A stretch of 64,000 nt of DNA, from assembly GCA_025331565.1 (NCBI GenBank), contig JAFREQ010000095.1, positions 868,001 through 932,000 of the forward strand. The letters run 5' to 3'. Source of the DNA: Holacanthus passer. Taxonomy: Eukaryota; Chordata; Actinopteri; Pomacanthidae. How positions within the stretch are numbered: the stretch's first letter is position 1; each line of letters opens with the position of its first letter. The notes below the pieces were generated by a model. The model saw only the letters and a program-made list of their open reading frames with translations, was not told the DNA's origin and ran no database searches. Position numbers and translations under genes: made by a program. Below are positions 11,749-26,000 of the stretch, one piece after another.

Positions 11749-12146
11749 TGACTGAGTGTGTACGCAGGTTTAGAAATTCAGGTTCGGATTTTTGCCCCAT
11801 CAACACTGCTGCAAGAGCTACTTTACAAAGTGAGATCTTATGAAACGATAAACAGCATTTATACATTATGCTGCTTTTTAAACAACAGCAGATAAGTGAA
11901 GATTTTCACAAACTCGATTTTGGATATTGAACAGAGACGATGATTTATAACATTGTTGACAAAAGAAAGAAGCCGCTTTGTATTTTGTGTTTGAAGCTCG
12001 AACCAAAATGGTCAATTAAGTGTTCTGGAGGAAAACGACTGACGAGAAAACACCAGAATACAGCTGATATATCGCCATCAGAGCTTTGAGTATGAAGCTT
12101 TCTCCTTCTGTTTCTCTTCAGTGAGGTGCTCAGTGTGTGTCAGTAC

Positions 12147-12302
12147 CTGGCTCTTGGAGGCGGCCACCTTTGCGAACAGCGCCTGGGAAACCTTTGCCCT
12201 CTTCATCTCCTGCTGGATCTCATCGTAGATGGTGGAGTTGATGTTGAGGATGCAGCTCTCCGTCTTGCCGTTCCACTCGCTGGGCAGAGGCGACGGTTTC
12301 AC
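12147..12302 (-). CDS. satb1: satb1 coding exon 8: first half of CUT2 (last exon in window)
   Basis: 156 bases, 52 codons, phase 0 on both sides (acceptor ttttaaccag|GTGAAA, donor AGCCAG|GTACTG). It encodes residues 491-542: VKPSPLPSEWNGKTESCILN, INSTIYDEIQQEMKRAKVSQ, then ALFAKVAASKSQ. The second and third blocks are the first helices of CUT2 and match SATB1 nearly exactly. The first 15 residues are linker and differ from mammals. The expected next exon, beginning GWLCELLRWKEDP in vertebrates, is not seen between 12146 and 1 on the minus strand, so the gene continues left of the window after an intron longer than 12 kb. Confidence 0.95.
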
Positions 12303-13003
12303 CTGGTTAAAAGAATCAAGACAAAAGGTAATCGCAAAAAAAAATCATACACATTTTCCATTTAAAACTATTAATTTGTCAGATAATGAAATTTTCCCTT
12401 TTATATTATCAGTCATGTGTGACAGTTGGTATAATTAATACTGTGGATCTCTGCATGTTTTGTAACTGAGCAACAATATTTCTCTTTATTTTTCCAGACA
12501 TTTTGATACCAAATTAGGCTAAAACACACACAAACAAAAGCTCTATTTGACCCAGAGCTAGTTATCATCATTAGATGTAATTAAAATCTCAGGCTGTGTA
12601 ATAGTGCAAAATAATGTGGTATTACTGTTTTTTGTATCTTTGACAATTTTTGAAAATTGAACTGATCAAAATACTAATATTAACCTTGCACTCCAAAGAT
12701 AAAGTCACATGTTGCTCCTATTCATGTTTCCTGTAAATACTGAAATAGCTGAATTGCATGTTGGGAGATGATACGCTCCAGTGTGTGTGTCTATGAGAAC
12801 GGTGGCACACAGTGGAGGTGCAGAGGTGAGGTGAGGTGGGTGGAGTTATTTGCTCACAGGGGAAATGCCCACGGGGATTCTGGGATTCCAGTCTTCGGGC
12901 CTTACGCTGTTACAGTCTTCCCTCCGGGGCTGCGGTGTCGGGAACACAAGCACAGTGATTCAGGCTCACATGAGGAAAACTAAAGGTAATCTGGCTAAAC
13001 ACA

Positions 13004-13046
<43 letters not shown>

Positions 13047-16000
13047 TGGCGTAGATTACACCCACACACGGCTCCAGCGTTACTTTGCTCAAAAACACTT
13101 AGATGTGTTGTACGAAATGTTATTATTCTTATGTCAAGCTGGTGATTAAAAAATAAATGCAAGTCAAGTGAAATCAAATCATCTTCATTCAGCGGCTTGT
13201 TGCATCTTGACAAAAATCCTTTGACAAGGTAACAAGTATCCTAATAAAAGCATTACCCAAGAACCATTAGCATATGAATCATTCCATACGAGCCCTTTTG
13301 AAAGGAGACATCGACAGGGTTTGATATGAGTACAAGTGCATGGCATGCAAATAAACCATAATAACACCAACAGCTACTAACTCATGATACAGCCTGAGCT
13401 CCAAAACATATATATTCAAGAATTGGTCTAGACACCTAATACAAGCTCCTTTATGTGTTAAAAACAATCACATAATCCTCAAATTTGTGGTGAAACTGGA
13501 ATGTCGGAGCATTTCTGGGCCTTTCATCTCGCCTTTTTTTTACGACAGCTCGACGTGGGCTTGTCAGTCTGAGCGGTAGGTTACCATGTCAAGCTAATTG
13601 TTAAGGCTGGGACGTGCACTAACTGGCTTTGGGGGAGTTGAGCCGACCGATCAGCACACGTGAGAGAAACATACCTCTGCATCTGTTTTTATGAGGCCAA
13701 TAAAAACCCTCCTCTGTCTCTGGCTCAATTGCCACCCTGGCTAATTTATGTGCTTGAATTCACACCGCATTGCTCCATCGGAGAGGCTGGCAGATGGCCA
13801 GGTGTGTGACTGTGTGAACGTGTGTGTGTGTGTTTGTGGGTGTGCGTGTGAGAGCGGCCCTGTGTAGGAACAGGTCTACATGATAAATGTCAATGGGTTT
13901 AAGTCATACAGGTGATGTATATTACGCCTTGAGATATTCTACTGATGTGCCAACAGTACTCTGAGTGACGTGAAAATAAAAACCACACAAACCAGAGGCT
14001 CTGAGTTTGGGGTCATGTTTGAAACAGTTACAGATTGTACTCCATGTAGTGTTCATTGTGTTCATTGTTCAGCTTGCAGATCTATTCCTGTTTCGTTGTG
14101 TGTCTCTACAGCTCTGTAAGCTGGTCTCAGATGTGCAAAAAAGCCCTCAGTACATTCAGTCTAATTCACCTGATGTGATTATTGAAAATCTAAAAACTTG
14201 TATTTCCAAATCTCTGCTTCTGGCATGTCGATAAAAACATTAACAGTTGGCTATTAAGTCAAACAAAATGTGCAAAAGCCCACTGTCTAACTCTGAATCC
14301 CTGTCCTACACTGACCCAGCCTCCGATTGTAAAGACGAGCCGTGAACTGCGAAGTGGCCCTGCTAAAGTTCAGCACCACTGCTTCAGAATGCCACTCTTT
14401 CTTTTCACTTTTGTAAAGACAGTCACCGCCACCACGCTGAGCGGTTTCAGAGGGAGGCTCCATTTTGGACATGGGTGGGCCCGTCCCTTTTCTTTCCTCC
14501 TCACCTAAATAAAAAGCCAAATCTTCGCCGAGGACGGGACAGAGGAGGCCTTTGTCCGCCCCTCTCACCTCCCAGATGCAGCTGACCGCACTTCAAATGG
14601 ACTGAAGTGGTAGAAAGATGCCACATACCTTTCAAATGAGGGACGCTGATTTGCGGCGAGGGTAGAAAGTTGTGCCGTGGTTCGCAGCGATTTCGAAACG
14701 GGGGCCGACTAAACGGTCTTTCGCGGAGCTCGTCGTCACTGAGTGAGCTTTATTTTGAAAATGGGAGGGCTGTTAATGCTGCCTAATGCACGGTAAAAGG
14801 TCAAAATTAGCACAAAAAATTATCCATCATTTGTGCACCATTCTCACCTGTGTGGTGAGGGTGGAGATGGCGTGGAGCTCATTTACATGCACGGCGAATG
14901 TAAAGTATGTTCTCCAGTGCGCGTTGGCAGAACGAACGGGCTTTGATTTATTCCATGTGTGTTCAGACAGGTTGTAGCCTGATACAATGGAGGGGAATGC
15001 GAGGTGTGTAAGAAAACAGTGAGCTAAGGTGGTGCTCGCGCTGCATGCATGCATGCTGTCGTCACATGTAAACAAAGTGCGCTCATGAGTGTCTGTGTTT
15101 TCACAGTAGAAATTTGCTCCATATAAAACGTAGATACACACCTTTTACCCTCTAATGGACTGAATAACGGACAAAAAGGAATGACATTTTCTTTAACCTC
15201 TCGTGGAGCCTTTGAATCCCGGCTGATGCCACTCGGTTTGTCTGGATTCAGCCCGTGACACCACCGCAAATTCCAGCTTCTTAAAAATGCTCCAACCTGC
15301 TCGCACACCTGCATACCTGTTCTCAACCCTCACTGCACCTGAACACATTCACAAAATACCGACAATATCTTGAAACGGCCATCTAAAGAGTTCACAGGAT
15401 GAGATCTATGTTTTTATATGATGAATGAATGAATGCAGCCTTTGTCGTCTCTCTTTCTGTCTCAACCACGGCTGTACTTTTGCTCCCTCCAATATAAAGA
15501 TCCTCTATAGAAAATTCATGCTCCCTTTTCAGCCATTGGAACTTTTATTTCGTAATATTCTGACTTGGGGCACAAAGTCTTGCTCGTTGTACAAATACAT
15601 ATTTGTTAGACTCTTCAGAGAGAAATGATCTCATTGACCCTCAACAGGCAGAGACAGTGAGCAGGGAAACAGTATGCAATGGCCAAAGTTGTGCATTAGG
15701 AGGTGGTTTCATAAGTTAGTTAATTTATCTAGAAACCTGTTCCTGTTCCCCAGACTTAGGGAACAGGAACAGGAATACAGCTGATGTGCATCCCTTAAAA
15801 ATCCACATCTGGGCTACATGGAGGCTGTGAGAACTGTGTTGTCTGCTTTGTGTTTTCACCTTGTTTCTGCCACTGATAGTGTTTGTGGATAATACAGAAC
15901 ACTGACCAAATGTTAATCATTTCCTTTTCAGTAACGTCAGTCGAATTTGTACTGATGTGATCCAGAAAAGCGTTTCTGGTTCTTCTCTCCATGACTCTTG

Positions 16001-19000
16001 TTCTCTTTCAGAGAGTGAATGAAAGAATGTAAATATGATCACATTAGGTGCAGAACAGATGCTTAACACTGGGTTACAATGCATGACACATTCATTCAGC
16101 GCCGCAGTGGCGCCACAACAATCGATCGGTCAAACCATAAATCAGATTCGTGCTGTAGGCATCTACAGCAGCACCACCTTGATGGAGAAGTATAAATCTG
16201 CCTTTACCACATGACTTTAAATCCTAATGTTACTGTGAACAAACCTTTTGCACATTAAGATTCATTTCATATGTGAAATATTCTGTCTACACAGCTTGTC
16301 TCCGATAAATGTTTGTAAAACTAAAGTCTAGTTCAATAATTAGGTCCGACTGAATAACATTAAAGATAACAATAAGTTTCCTGCAGCGCGAACGCAGGGA
16401 AACATGCACATGGAGGAACAAAGTGTGGTACCTGCACAGGTCGGCTGGGTGGAGTGCTGATGAGCGGAGCGGCGCCCATCGCCGAGGCTGCCGTCAGGCT
16501 GCGCTCCCTCTCCTCCTGATAGATGCGATCGCGCTCGGCCTCCGGCAGCTGCAGGAAGTTCTGCATGGCGCGCAGGTTGACCAGCAGCGACTGGGACGCT
16601 GTTTTAGGGTCCTCCTCCTTGCGTAGAATCTCAGACAGCAAGCCCTGCGCGACGGGGTGGGAGGAGAGACGGAGAATGGAAAGAGAGGAAGAAAGATGGA
16701 GAGGAGGTGGTGGAGGAAGCAGAGGGAGAATGAGCTCCCAGAGAGGGAAAACAGTTGGTGGTGGGGGTCAGGATGGCAAACAAGAAGGGAATAATCACAT
16801 TAGAGGATTTTAAAATAAGACAGTAAAGGAGTGTAAATGGAGACTCTAATTAAAATGGAGACGTGACTCTCTCATACTCAGTTAAACTGTAAACTAATTC
16901 TTCCTTTCAGCTGCTACATTCAGACCAGTTTTTCTTACTCCACGCAGTGTTTCTGTAGAGGCAGGTGGGGTCACAGACTTTTCCTGTGGCCTCTGATTAT
17001 GACAGCGCCTCCACTTCCCTCCGTCGCTCTCTAGCTTCCATCATTATTGTTGTAAAATCACATTATCAAAGCAAACTTCTCACGACTCTCTACACAAAAA
17101 AAAGAACTGTTCCACCAGTTCGCAGCACTTCATCGATGTTCACTCTTGGGTGGCAAAACTACTCTGCTGAAACTTTTGTGTGGCCTTTGATGCCACAACA
17201 CTGTAATTTTGCAGATCTTGGACATATTCTTGGAGCCGCGCGTCGCTTTGGATAAGAGCCGCAGCCACTCGCCTGAAATACGAAGGTCTTGTACGGCGAG
17301 CAATCAGTGTATCCTCTGTTTACTTTTCAATAGCGCTCAATTCCGTCATTATGAGACGGCGATGACTCCATTATCAGAGACGTGTGATTGGGCCTTTTCA
17401 TCAGCTCTTGGCCACACACTGTGCAAGCCATCGCTCCGCTTCTCTCACCATCAATAGGTGTGATTTGGTAATAAAACAAGGTGATGGGAAAAACATGCTC
17501 ACGCTTTTATTTTTATTTATTTTTCTGGAGCATGCTCTTGGGAGACGAGCAGAGCTGCAAATATGTGCTTGGTGTTGTTTATATGACTGTTAAAATGTAT
17601 ACAAATGTGTGTCATGCTTAAAAAGGTATGTCTGTGGTTTTCAGACGAGTGCGAACAGATACTGAAACGAAACCCCACTCGGAGTGACGTTTTTATGGCG
17701 ACGGGGGTCTGTTTACTTAACGTACACAAATATTCAGGGGAGAGATTAGCGGCACATCTCATTTATATTTCTACTGTGTGTGTGTGTGTCTGCATTCCTC
17801 AGTGTGTGTGTGCTTATCATTCTCAGCCATCAGCCCTTTCTGTCTATCTCTTTGGTCAATCAGTTTCCTCTCCAAAGAAAGAAAAAGAAAAAGCCTCAGT
17901 CCCTCCCCTCCGCCTCCTCTGATTCACCTCCAGCATCGGCAGCGGCCCCTTCATGTCACCACTCAACACCCCCTCCTTCTCTTTTATTAACACAGACTTG
18001 TGGAAAAAACACACGCCTAATAAATAATCCTCCAAAGGGAAACTCTCCAACGGCACATTGGGCTAATTCCTCATATCAGCCACAGATAAGACTGTGTTTG
18101 TGTGGGAGCTTGCCAATCTGCACAAAACCACCACTGTCTGACACTATACAGCACACACATTTATTTTTTGGGTGGGGCGGGGTGGAGGGGTAGTTGCATG
18201 TTCTAATTCTAATAGATCCTTATCAGTTTCAGTTTTTTTCCCCCCATTTTCATACACAGCGACTTCAAAGCAAATGGAGTCGTAATGAGTTTTGCTGTCA
18301 CCTCCTTCCAGCCCCCTCGAATACAGACGGTAGGTCCTAAGATGTTATCATTGCTTTCTATGTGTGTGTGTGCGTGTGTGTGTGTAAGGCCTCTGACTAT
18401 GAAGTGAAACCACATATTTTGGCAGGCAGGGAACGCACACCATGACCGAGCCCAGGTCTTTCACATGGCAGGCTGCCAGCTGTCTTGAAGTACAGCAGAG
18501 GTGCGAGATTACTGAGTGGGAATTATGAATGAGATACAAACTGAGGAAATAAACCAACTGAAGCACCGGGACCTTCTTTAGTATTTCTTAGCAAAGAGAA
18601 ATTGTTTTATTACTTTCTTAATGTGGCACAATCTCTTTTCAAACAGGATGTTGGTGTGGAGGGATAAACTTTGTTTTGTGAAGTTTGATTTCAAAAGCGA
18701 GATCGCTGGAAAATGTAACATGACATTTTCAGATGGACACTTCAGTCACATCCTGTACTTTTAGTGTTGCTGCATGATGTCAACACCAAATATTTACTGT
18801 TTCCCAGGATCTTCACATGCCACTTTTATGGGAACAATTTGCACTCTAAATATTTTATTACTCTGTGAATATGAGTCAGACTGGGGCATAAAATTAAAGA
18901 CGGAAAAAATTCATTAAAATTAAATTATACAAAAAATAAATTACATTTTTTGATTAACTTTAAATGTTGGATGCTTTCCATGATTATAAGATTTCAATAC

Positions 19001-21401
19001 CAATGTACATAAAATATGGAACTCTTTACCAAGTCTTTATATCGATATCAAAGTGACATGATGACAAACATCAATTTCATTCACATGGATTATTATGTAA
19101 TTTGATTAAATCTGAGAATACTTCTAGTCTCAATTTGCAGCCTAATCACAACCTCGTGATCACAAGTAGCACTAACAGGAATGAGGCTTCAGAATGAGGA
19201 ACTTTTAGTACTGCCAATAATTTTAGTGCCAACAATGATTGAACATTTCCGTTGCTGTTGTTTTAAAGTTAGAGAAGCTTCTGTTATTCCATCTGTCTTC
19301 CCAGCTCACCTGGGTTCTGTTGAAGGCCACGCGGGCGAAGACGGCCTGTGAGATGCCGGCCCTCTTCAGCTCGTCCCTCACCCACTGGTAAATCTCGGAG
19401 GACACCTCTGTGTTTGATGCCACCTGCGGCTCCAGGGGCTTGTTGTGGGAGCTGCGGTTGACAGGTGGGTGGTTGAGGTACTGCTGCGACAGGGACTGCT
19501 GTGCCAGCAGCCGGTTCACTGCATACTGCTGGTTGAGGATCTGTGCCATCACGAGCTGCTGGTTGACCAGCTGGGGGCTGATGGGCGTGGACACCAGGCC
19601 CGGGTGGTGCAGGCCGGGGAGCTGGGGCTGTCGGCCGCCGCTCTGGCCACCGTGCGGCGGCGGAGCGTGAGACAGCGGGGGCACCGGCGAGGAGGGAGTC
19701 TGCTCCGCTGTGCTGCCAGGGATGGGCTGCTGCTGCTGGGAGAAGCCCAGGTGGTTATGGTTGTGGTTGTGGTTAGAGCCAGGTGGAGAGAGGTCAGACA
19801 GGCCATCCATCTCTGGTGGAGGAGGGAGGAAGACGAGGGCGAGAGTGGAGGGCGGAGGGGGGGGGCAAGATACAGGAAGAAAATACATGGTTAGTTATGG
19901 GTTTAAAATCTGTCTTAAAGAAAACACCAGAGACAAGAATGTAAAGAGAGAAAAAGTAAAACACAAAATCATGAGCATCAGTTTAATGTCACCGCAGCCT
20001 CTAATCAGAAGAAGTGAAACAGATCTGCTCCGCCTTGGATCAAACTTCAGCCTCGGGTGAATCTCAGCCAATATTCCCGTTCACTTTCATGACTTACGGG
20101 AAGGGAAGATATTTTTACAGCCTGCACACATTCATATGTCGAAACCTAAACCATTAACAAAAAGATACAGGAGCTCTGTGTCTTTTTCCCTTAGCTGTAC
20201 CCTGCACAGGCCTCTTCCCCCTGATTGGACGTGAAACAGCTGATCAGCCAACGACTGGTTAAAAAAAAAAAGAAAAGATGGAAACGCAGATAAAAGAGCC
20301 TCATTGTGTTTGACCTGCGTCTTCCACAACCCATGCCTTCGAAATTAAGTTCAGAATGTCTGTGGACTCATCATGTGAAAAAAAAAGAGACAGTGGAGTT
20401 TGTGTATGTAAGGTACAGGATTAATGTGTGTGTGTGTGTGTGTGTGTGTGAGTGTGTGCGCACGAAGGCAGGAGCAGTGCTGATAAATCTGATTCTCTCT
20501 TTACATCCTTAATTCTAAAATAAGGAACACAAGCTAGCCAATATGACATTTTTAGGGGAGGATGGTCTAAATATAAATGTAGGGAGCAGTGACAGAAGGA
20601 GCACATCGGAGGGTGCAGAGTGTAACCTGAGAAACGGCCTTGTTTGAGTGTATAAAAACAGACTTGACTTCAACTGTGAGACAAAAAAATAGATATCTAT
20701 GTGCTGTCATTTAATGGCATTTTGGAGATTTTTGCAGCATCTCTTGCTTTGGGAATCTTTAAGTCCATAATGGCTGCTAGGGAATATTTTAAGACAGGTT
20801 TAAATTATGTGCTTAGAGGATGAAAACAATGATTTAACATTCAAAGTACTACCCACAGCGAAGTGAATGAGCATTTGGAGCGGCTGAATGTTTTCAGGTT
20901 TCCGCCTCTCTTTAAGGAATTCGCATATGCCGAGGCTTTTTTGCGTGCCGAGTGAGTGAGTGAGGGGGCAGCGTTTAAGAATTCATACGGATGGCAACAT
21001 TAACACCTTAGAAGTGTGCTGCGGCCTCCACATCCCACAGAAAGGCGTCGTATGAGATTGTGAAAAGAGTAAATTGCTGTTATGGGGAAAGGGGGGAAGA
21101 GGAGGGGGAGGAGGGGGGGGGGGGTCTTCAACAAGCTGAATTTTTCAGCAGATGAAAGATTAAGTGCATGGATGTTTTCCAAAAATACCCACAATAATCG
21201 CGTGTTTGAGCTGCCTGTTTCTTAACTGTCAGCAAGCACAAAACACCCGGCCAAGACGGGTCTATTGAGCGTTTGTCGAAAACAAATGATGTGGGGGGAA
21301 AAAACAAAACAAAAAAATCTTGGTAATAATCACATCTCTTCCCATAATCCCTGGCATTCCCTGGCTCTGATGGTATGGCGTGTCTATTCACTCATATGTG
21401 A

Positions 21402-21439
<38 letters not shown>

Positions 21440-22992
21440 ATATGCTCGCTCGCACAGACTGCTGGGGGGCATGCTCACAACACACAAACACACAGGCACA
21501 CGGAGGCATTTCCATGCAAATTGAAAAGAGAAGGGGTGACAGAAGAGCATGGCAGGCCCTGGGAGAAAAAGGCTGCCACAGAAGCGGGACTCCTCGTGTG
21601 GAATCCTGCCACAAAAGAGCCCCGGATTAAACACACAATGGGAATGGGATGTGGGCTGAGGGAGGGAGGGAGTGTGTGTGTGTGTGTGTGTGAGTGTTTG
21701 TGAGAGAGAGAGAGAGAGGGGGAATGAGAAAGAGACACATACAAAGTGACCCAACTCTCTCTCCTGCGTTGGCTTCCCCGCACTAGTGCTGCCACGTCAA
21801 AAGACCCGACATTCGCTGGAGGCCGGTAACACCACTTCAGCTGGCGGAGCAGCGGAGCAGCTTGCCAGCACCTGCGACCAGGTACTCATTCCCCTTGACC
21901 TCAGGCTCACGCTGCTTGCTAGATGCAGTGTGAAGTAAATGCAGAGTCACATTCGACGCCACTGCCAAAAGCACAAAGGGATGACCGTGCCATTCCCCTG
22001 CCTTCAAACTCGGTGTTTACCCATTCGTGGCCACGTTGGGGAAGGTCGGGGGAGTCGCTGCACGTGTGCGGCGGATACCTGAAAACCTGTTTTATGTCTG
22101 AGGTTTGGCGAACAAGACACGTGGGCGCTGGAGTTTGTATGAATGTGTGTAAGCACATCTTGAGATGTTATCACTGCTTCTGTGTACATTGGTGGTTTTG
22201 TTCTTATCAGGACTTGATGTGCACAGAACTAGCGATACCAAAAAAAAAACAAAAAAAAAACAACTTCAAAATGAATAGTCTCTTTAAAGTCAAAAGGAAA
22301 CAACATTTTACTGTATTCTAGTTGTAAAAGGACGTGGCCATGCTGACACTTGTCATTTTAAAAGTTTGATTATAGGTTGAGATGAGAAGAGTGAAGGAAG
22401 GATTGGCTCCAAATTCCAGCAAGAGCTAATTAAGTGAATAAGTCATTTTTCATTTTAATTTGACTTGACTGCTATTTGGGTTTCAGATTAAGATTAAGAT
22501 TTTAATTGAGATTTAGTTTAGGCAACACAGTCATTTAACATTAAGCAGCGAGGGGAGGTATTAAGGAAGGAATGCAGCTCCTCACAAGTTATACAAATCA
22601 GTAATCAGCGTGTGTGTGTTTATGCACTTTTGTCGCAAATCTATCAAAATCTGTTCACACAGTCACATTATGGCGATTAAAAAAAAGTGGTCCACACAAA
22701 GTAAAGCTCTAAATTTTAGGGTTAAAGCTTTTTTTTCCATAAAGGTTTAAGGTTGGGGTAAAGATCGGGTTGAGCGTGTAGTGGTCCTGGTCTCCAAGGA
22801 ATCAATTTATGTCAATGCAATGTCCAAAGCAAGTGTGTGTTTGTGTGTGTGCCCATGTTGCGACCTACCTAGTGCATTGGCACGCGGGCTCTCACGGAGG
22901 ACACATGTCCCCAGGTATCCCTCCAGCTGGGAGGGTTGGCGCATGCCTACACAGTCCGATGGCAGGGCAGGGCACATGCACACACACACAAT

Positions 22993-23028
<36 letters not shown>

Positions 23029-26000
23029 ACAGAGTTGTGAGGAAATAAACACAAGGTTAAGGCTTTCTACTTCTCTCCCACTCCAGCTAAGCAGTAATAT
23101 GACATTTAAAACATCAGCATCGCTGAGGCCATACTGGCAGCTGCAGCAGCGCATTTTTTGAGGAAAATAAAACCGGATAGAAAAAAAAAAAAAAATGACA
23201 GAAAATGTGTAGGAGTATGCGAGAGAATACACAAGTACAGCAGGTCTGAAGTAAATAATGTTCCGAGCGTATGTTGCCACTTCAACAGAAGAAAAAACAT
23301 CGGCTAAGATATGATCACAACACGCTATTTGCATGGAGGCTGTGAAAACATTTTGATATAATATCTCATCTGTCATCGCTGCGAGCAGTAGCACACTGGC
23401 AAAGAAAAAAGATTGTTCAACAGATTGTTAAAGCTAATATCTCAACATTATACTGCCTTATGAGCCTTGCAACAGAGTGGTGTTCTGCTTAATCAAAAGA
23501 CATAAAAATATACAGGAATTCTATCTCCAGCCGGGGTGCTACTAGTGTCATATAACCTCATTTCCTGGTGGGTCAAAGGGGATTTTTTTCTTATAAAGCA
23601 TGTGTTGTTAGAGCGTTGATAAGAAAATCTAATTGAATTTCAGACTAGGCGGTGGCTGGTTGAAGTCATCGCTGGCTTTTGTTCATTGAAAACTAAAGCG
23701 TTACACTGGCTCGCAAACAAAAAATAAAACAGTCAGAGGCCTCAATCTGGCTCCTGTGTTAGTGTGAGTTAAAGCAATAATGGATAAATCAAAGATAACA
23801 CTGTGTTCAACCGCAAAACAGTGTGGAGCAAACTTGAATTATTAGATAACAAGATAAAAATGTATTTCTGCTTCGTGCAATGGCAGGAAGACAAAGAGAC
23901 GGTTGGTTAGAGAACATATTGTAATGGCGACTGGTGCGTATGTGTGTGAATGTGTGTGTGAATGTGTGTGTGTGTAAAGAGACAAAAGTGTGAGCGCCAT
24001 ACTTTGCGCCCCTCCGTTTTGCTTACCCATCATATCTTTTGTCTTCTTGAAATGTTTATACCAGCGCCCAAATTCCTGACACTTCGCCGCCGACACATTT
24101 GCATAGTAAGTGCTGTTCACAATGGAGGAAATCATACTCTGAAAGAGAGAGATTGATTGAGAGGCAGAGAGAACGAGAGAGAGACTTTAGATTCTCATTG
24201 TGGAAAATACAGACATAATATTAAAGCTTGTGAAACATGCAGTAACACTGTAGCTTGTCAAAACAAATAAAAGATAGGGACACGGTAAAACCCAGCACTA
24301 AAAAAAGCCAACTGAAAAGTATCAGACATGCAGAAAAATTTGGATCTCCTCCTCGAAAGGTAAAACAAATTAAATCAAATAAGGCTTTATCTGTTCTTTC
24401 TTATCAAATGCCGTTGAGTTTGTCTGAACATTTTTGTGTTTCAGAGTGGGTGAATTAGAAGGTCAACTGAGTTCTGAGTCTTGAGTTGAAATCAAGAGCG
24501 GGCGGCAGCAAAGATATATACGTTCAAAAACAAAGATAGCAGCTTATCGAATATCAGCATCTGGGGAGTTGGGCGATGTAAACAGATAAACCTCTTTTAT
24601 TTCTCAGCTCCTTATTTACACAATCTGTTACAGACGCCGACTTCAAGCGGATCGAGGGCCGCGCCGAGCATGTTGTTCTCCGATGAACGCATGCTCCCAT
24701 CTCCCCCTTTACAGTCGACTCCTTGCCCTCTCTGCATTTCCTTCAACCGCCCTCCTTCGCCTCAGAAAAACAAAGAGGCGACTTTTTTTTTTTCCCTTCT
24801 AGTTTCATTAAAATGAATGTTTTAACACCTTGCCGGCCTCCGGGCGAATAGCGAGGTTGGTGCAGGAGAAATTGTTTTTGATTGTTATAAATATTCAAAA
24901 GAACCAAACCATCTGTTTTCAAATTACAGGTATGCCATCTTTATCATTTCTTTATAATATATGCGCTTGGAGGATGGCGGGGAACCTTCTGGCAGAGCAG
25001 CACGGCGGTGTGAACACGATGAACTGGTACAGGAAGATGCCGGTTCTCTGGCTCTTCTGCACAAAAGCAGGGCAAAGGACGGCAGCTGCACCGTCAGAGA
25101 GGCTGATCCAACTCTGAACTCTGAACTCCTGACCTCTCCATTAAAGCCATCTCATGCAATGGCCTCGCGAGTCTGAACACACCAGGAACAACCAGAACAC
25201 GCTGAATAACAAATGCAGGAAGTTTCCTTTATCAAACTGAAGCAGGGAGGGATCTGCCCGAGGATGAACTAAAGCAAAAGCTAGTCAGCTTTAAGCATTA
25301 CTTTAGCTTCACGTGACAAAACATTTCGACTTTTTGGGGCCACCATGCAAGAGTTTATAAAAGCTAGAGCTCTCAAAGACATTGACTGACCTAGATGCCA
25401 AGTCCTGGTGCAACACTATTAAAATGCAACTGAGAGGAAACAGAAGCAATTAAATGATGAGGAAGCGTTGACTAATATGTGTCGCTGGTCTTGACATTTG
25501 AACAGAAGCCACAAAAGACACCAGCGACAACCACTAATCAATCGGGACTGTCACCATACCTGCTCGCACCAGGTGCAGTTGTTGCACTTTGTCACACCCA
25601 TTTTTTTTTTTCTCTAAGTCAACTATAAGCAAGCAGGGCGAGAGTCACGTTGCAGACTGCAGATGGGTGTGAATTTGTGCCAGCCACACTGTGGTGCATC
25701 GTGCCGTCATGATGAAAAACAGGAGGGTGAAGAGGCCTGCATTTGGACTTGCATGGTATAACAAAGCAGCCTTTTATAGATGCACTGAAAAGCCATCATT
25801 GAATAAAACCGCTGATAGAGTTCAGGTTAGGGTTAGGAAGTCAGAATTGCCCTATTAATGGGTCATACATTTATGCATGAAGCAGCTCCTTCTTTTGGAT
25901 TTATGCTATATTGGCATTAGGAAGCAGCAAGTTCATCCTTCTATGGTCTTAAAATGATCATTCCTGTTTATTCCTCCATGTAAATCAGAATGACAATGTT

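Larger units (their letters stand above)
1..12146 (-). other. satb1: satb1 intron after coding exon 8 (incomplete, runs off left edge)
   Basis: More than 12 kb from the donor at 12146 to the window edge, with no recognisable CUT2 or homeodomain sequence on the minus strand. It holds MITE-like elements (1-360, 9510-9766, 11162-11748), microsatellites, AT-rich regulatory-looking stretches listed separately, and an unexplained plus-strand coding-like stretch at 1551-1840. A very large intron at this place is plausible because satb genes sit in enhancer-rich neighbourhoods. Confidence 0.75.
19813..24026 (-). other. satb1: satb1 intron after coding exon 5
   Basis: Phase 1, about 4.2 kb. It contains GT tracts at 20425 and 21403, a GT-GA compound tract at 21674-21720 and a CA tract at 22978. 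Long runs of non-coding sequence between them show nothing I recognise. Confidence 0.9.

Noticed and set aside
1..12146. Search for the satb1 homeodomain and second half of CUT2
   Set aside because: No minus-strand segment resembling GWLCELLRWKEDP or a homeodomain helix 3 was seen, so no exon is claimed here.
19813..19888. Open-frame extension upstream of satb1 coding exon 6 (Pro/Leu-rich)
   Set aside because: It is the pyrimidine-rich intron end read in frame; the accepted acceptor joins phases correctly to exon 5, and the extension has no match to SATB1.
19445..19894. 149-codon plus-strand open frame
   Set aside because: It lies exactly opposite satb1 coding exon 6 and is its antisense shadow, with Arg/Val/Gly-rich nonsense composition.
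25825..25837. Telomere-like ggttagggttagg
   Set aside because: Only two units; too short to call an interstitial telomeric repeat.
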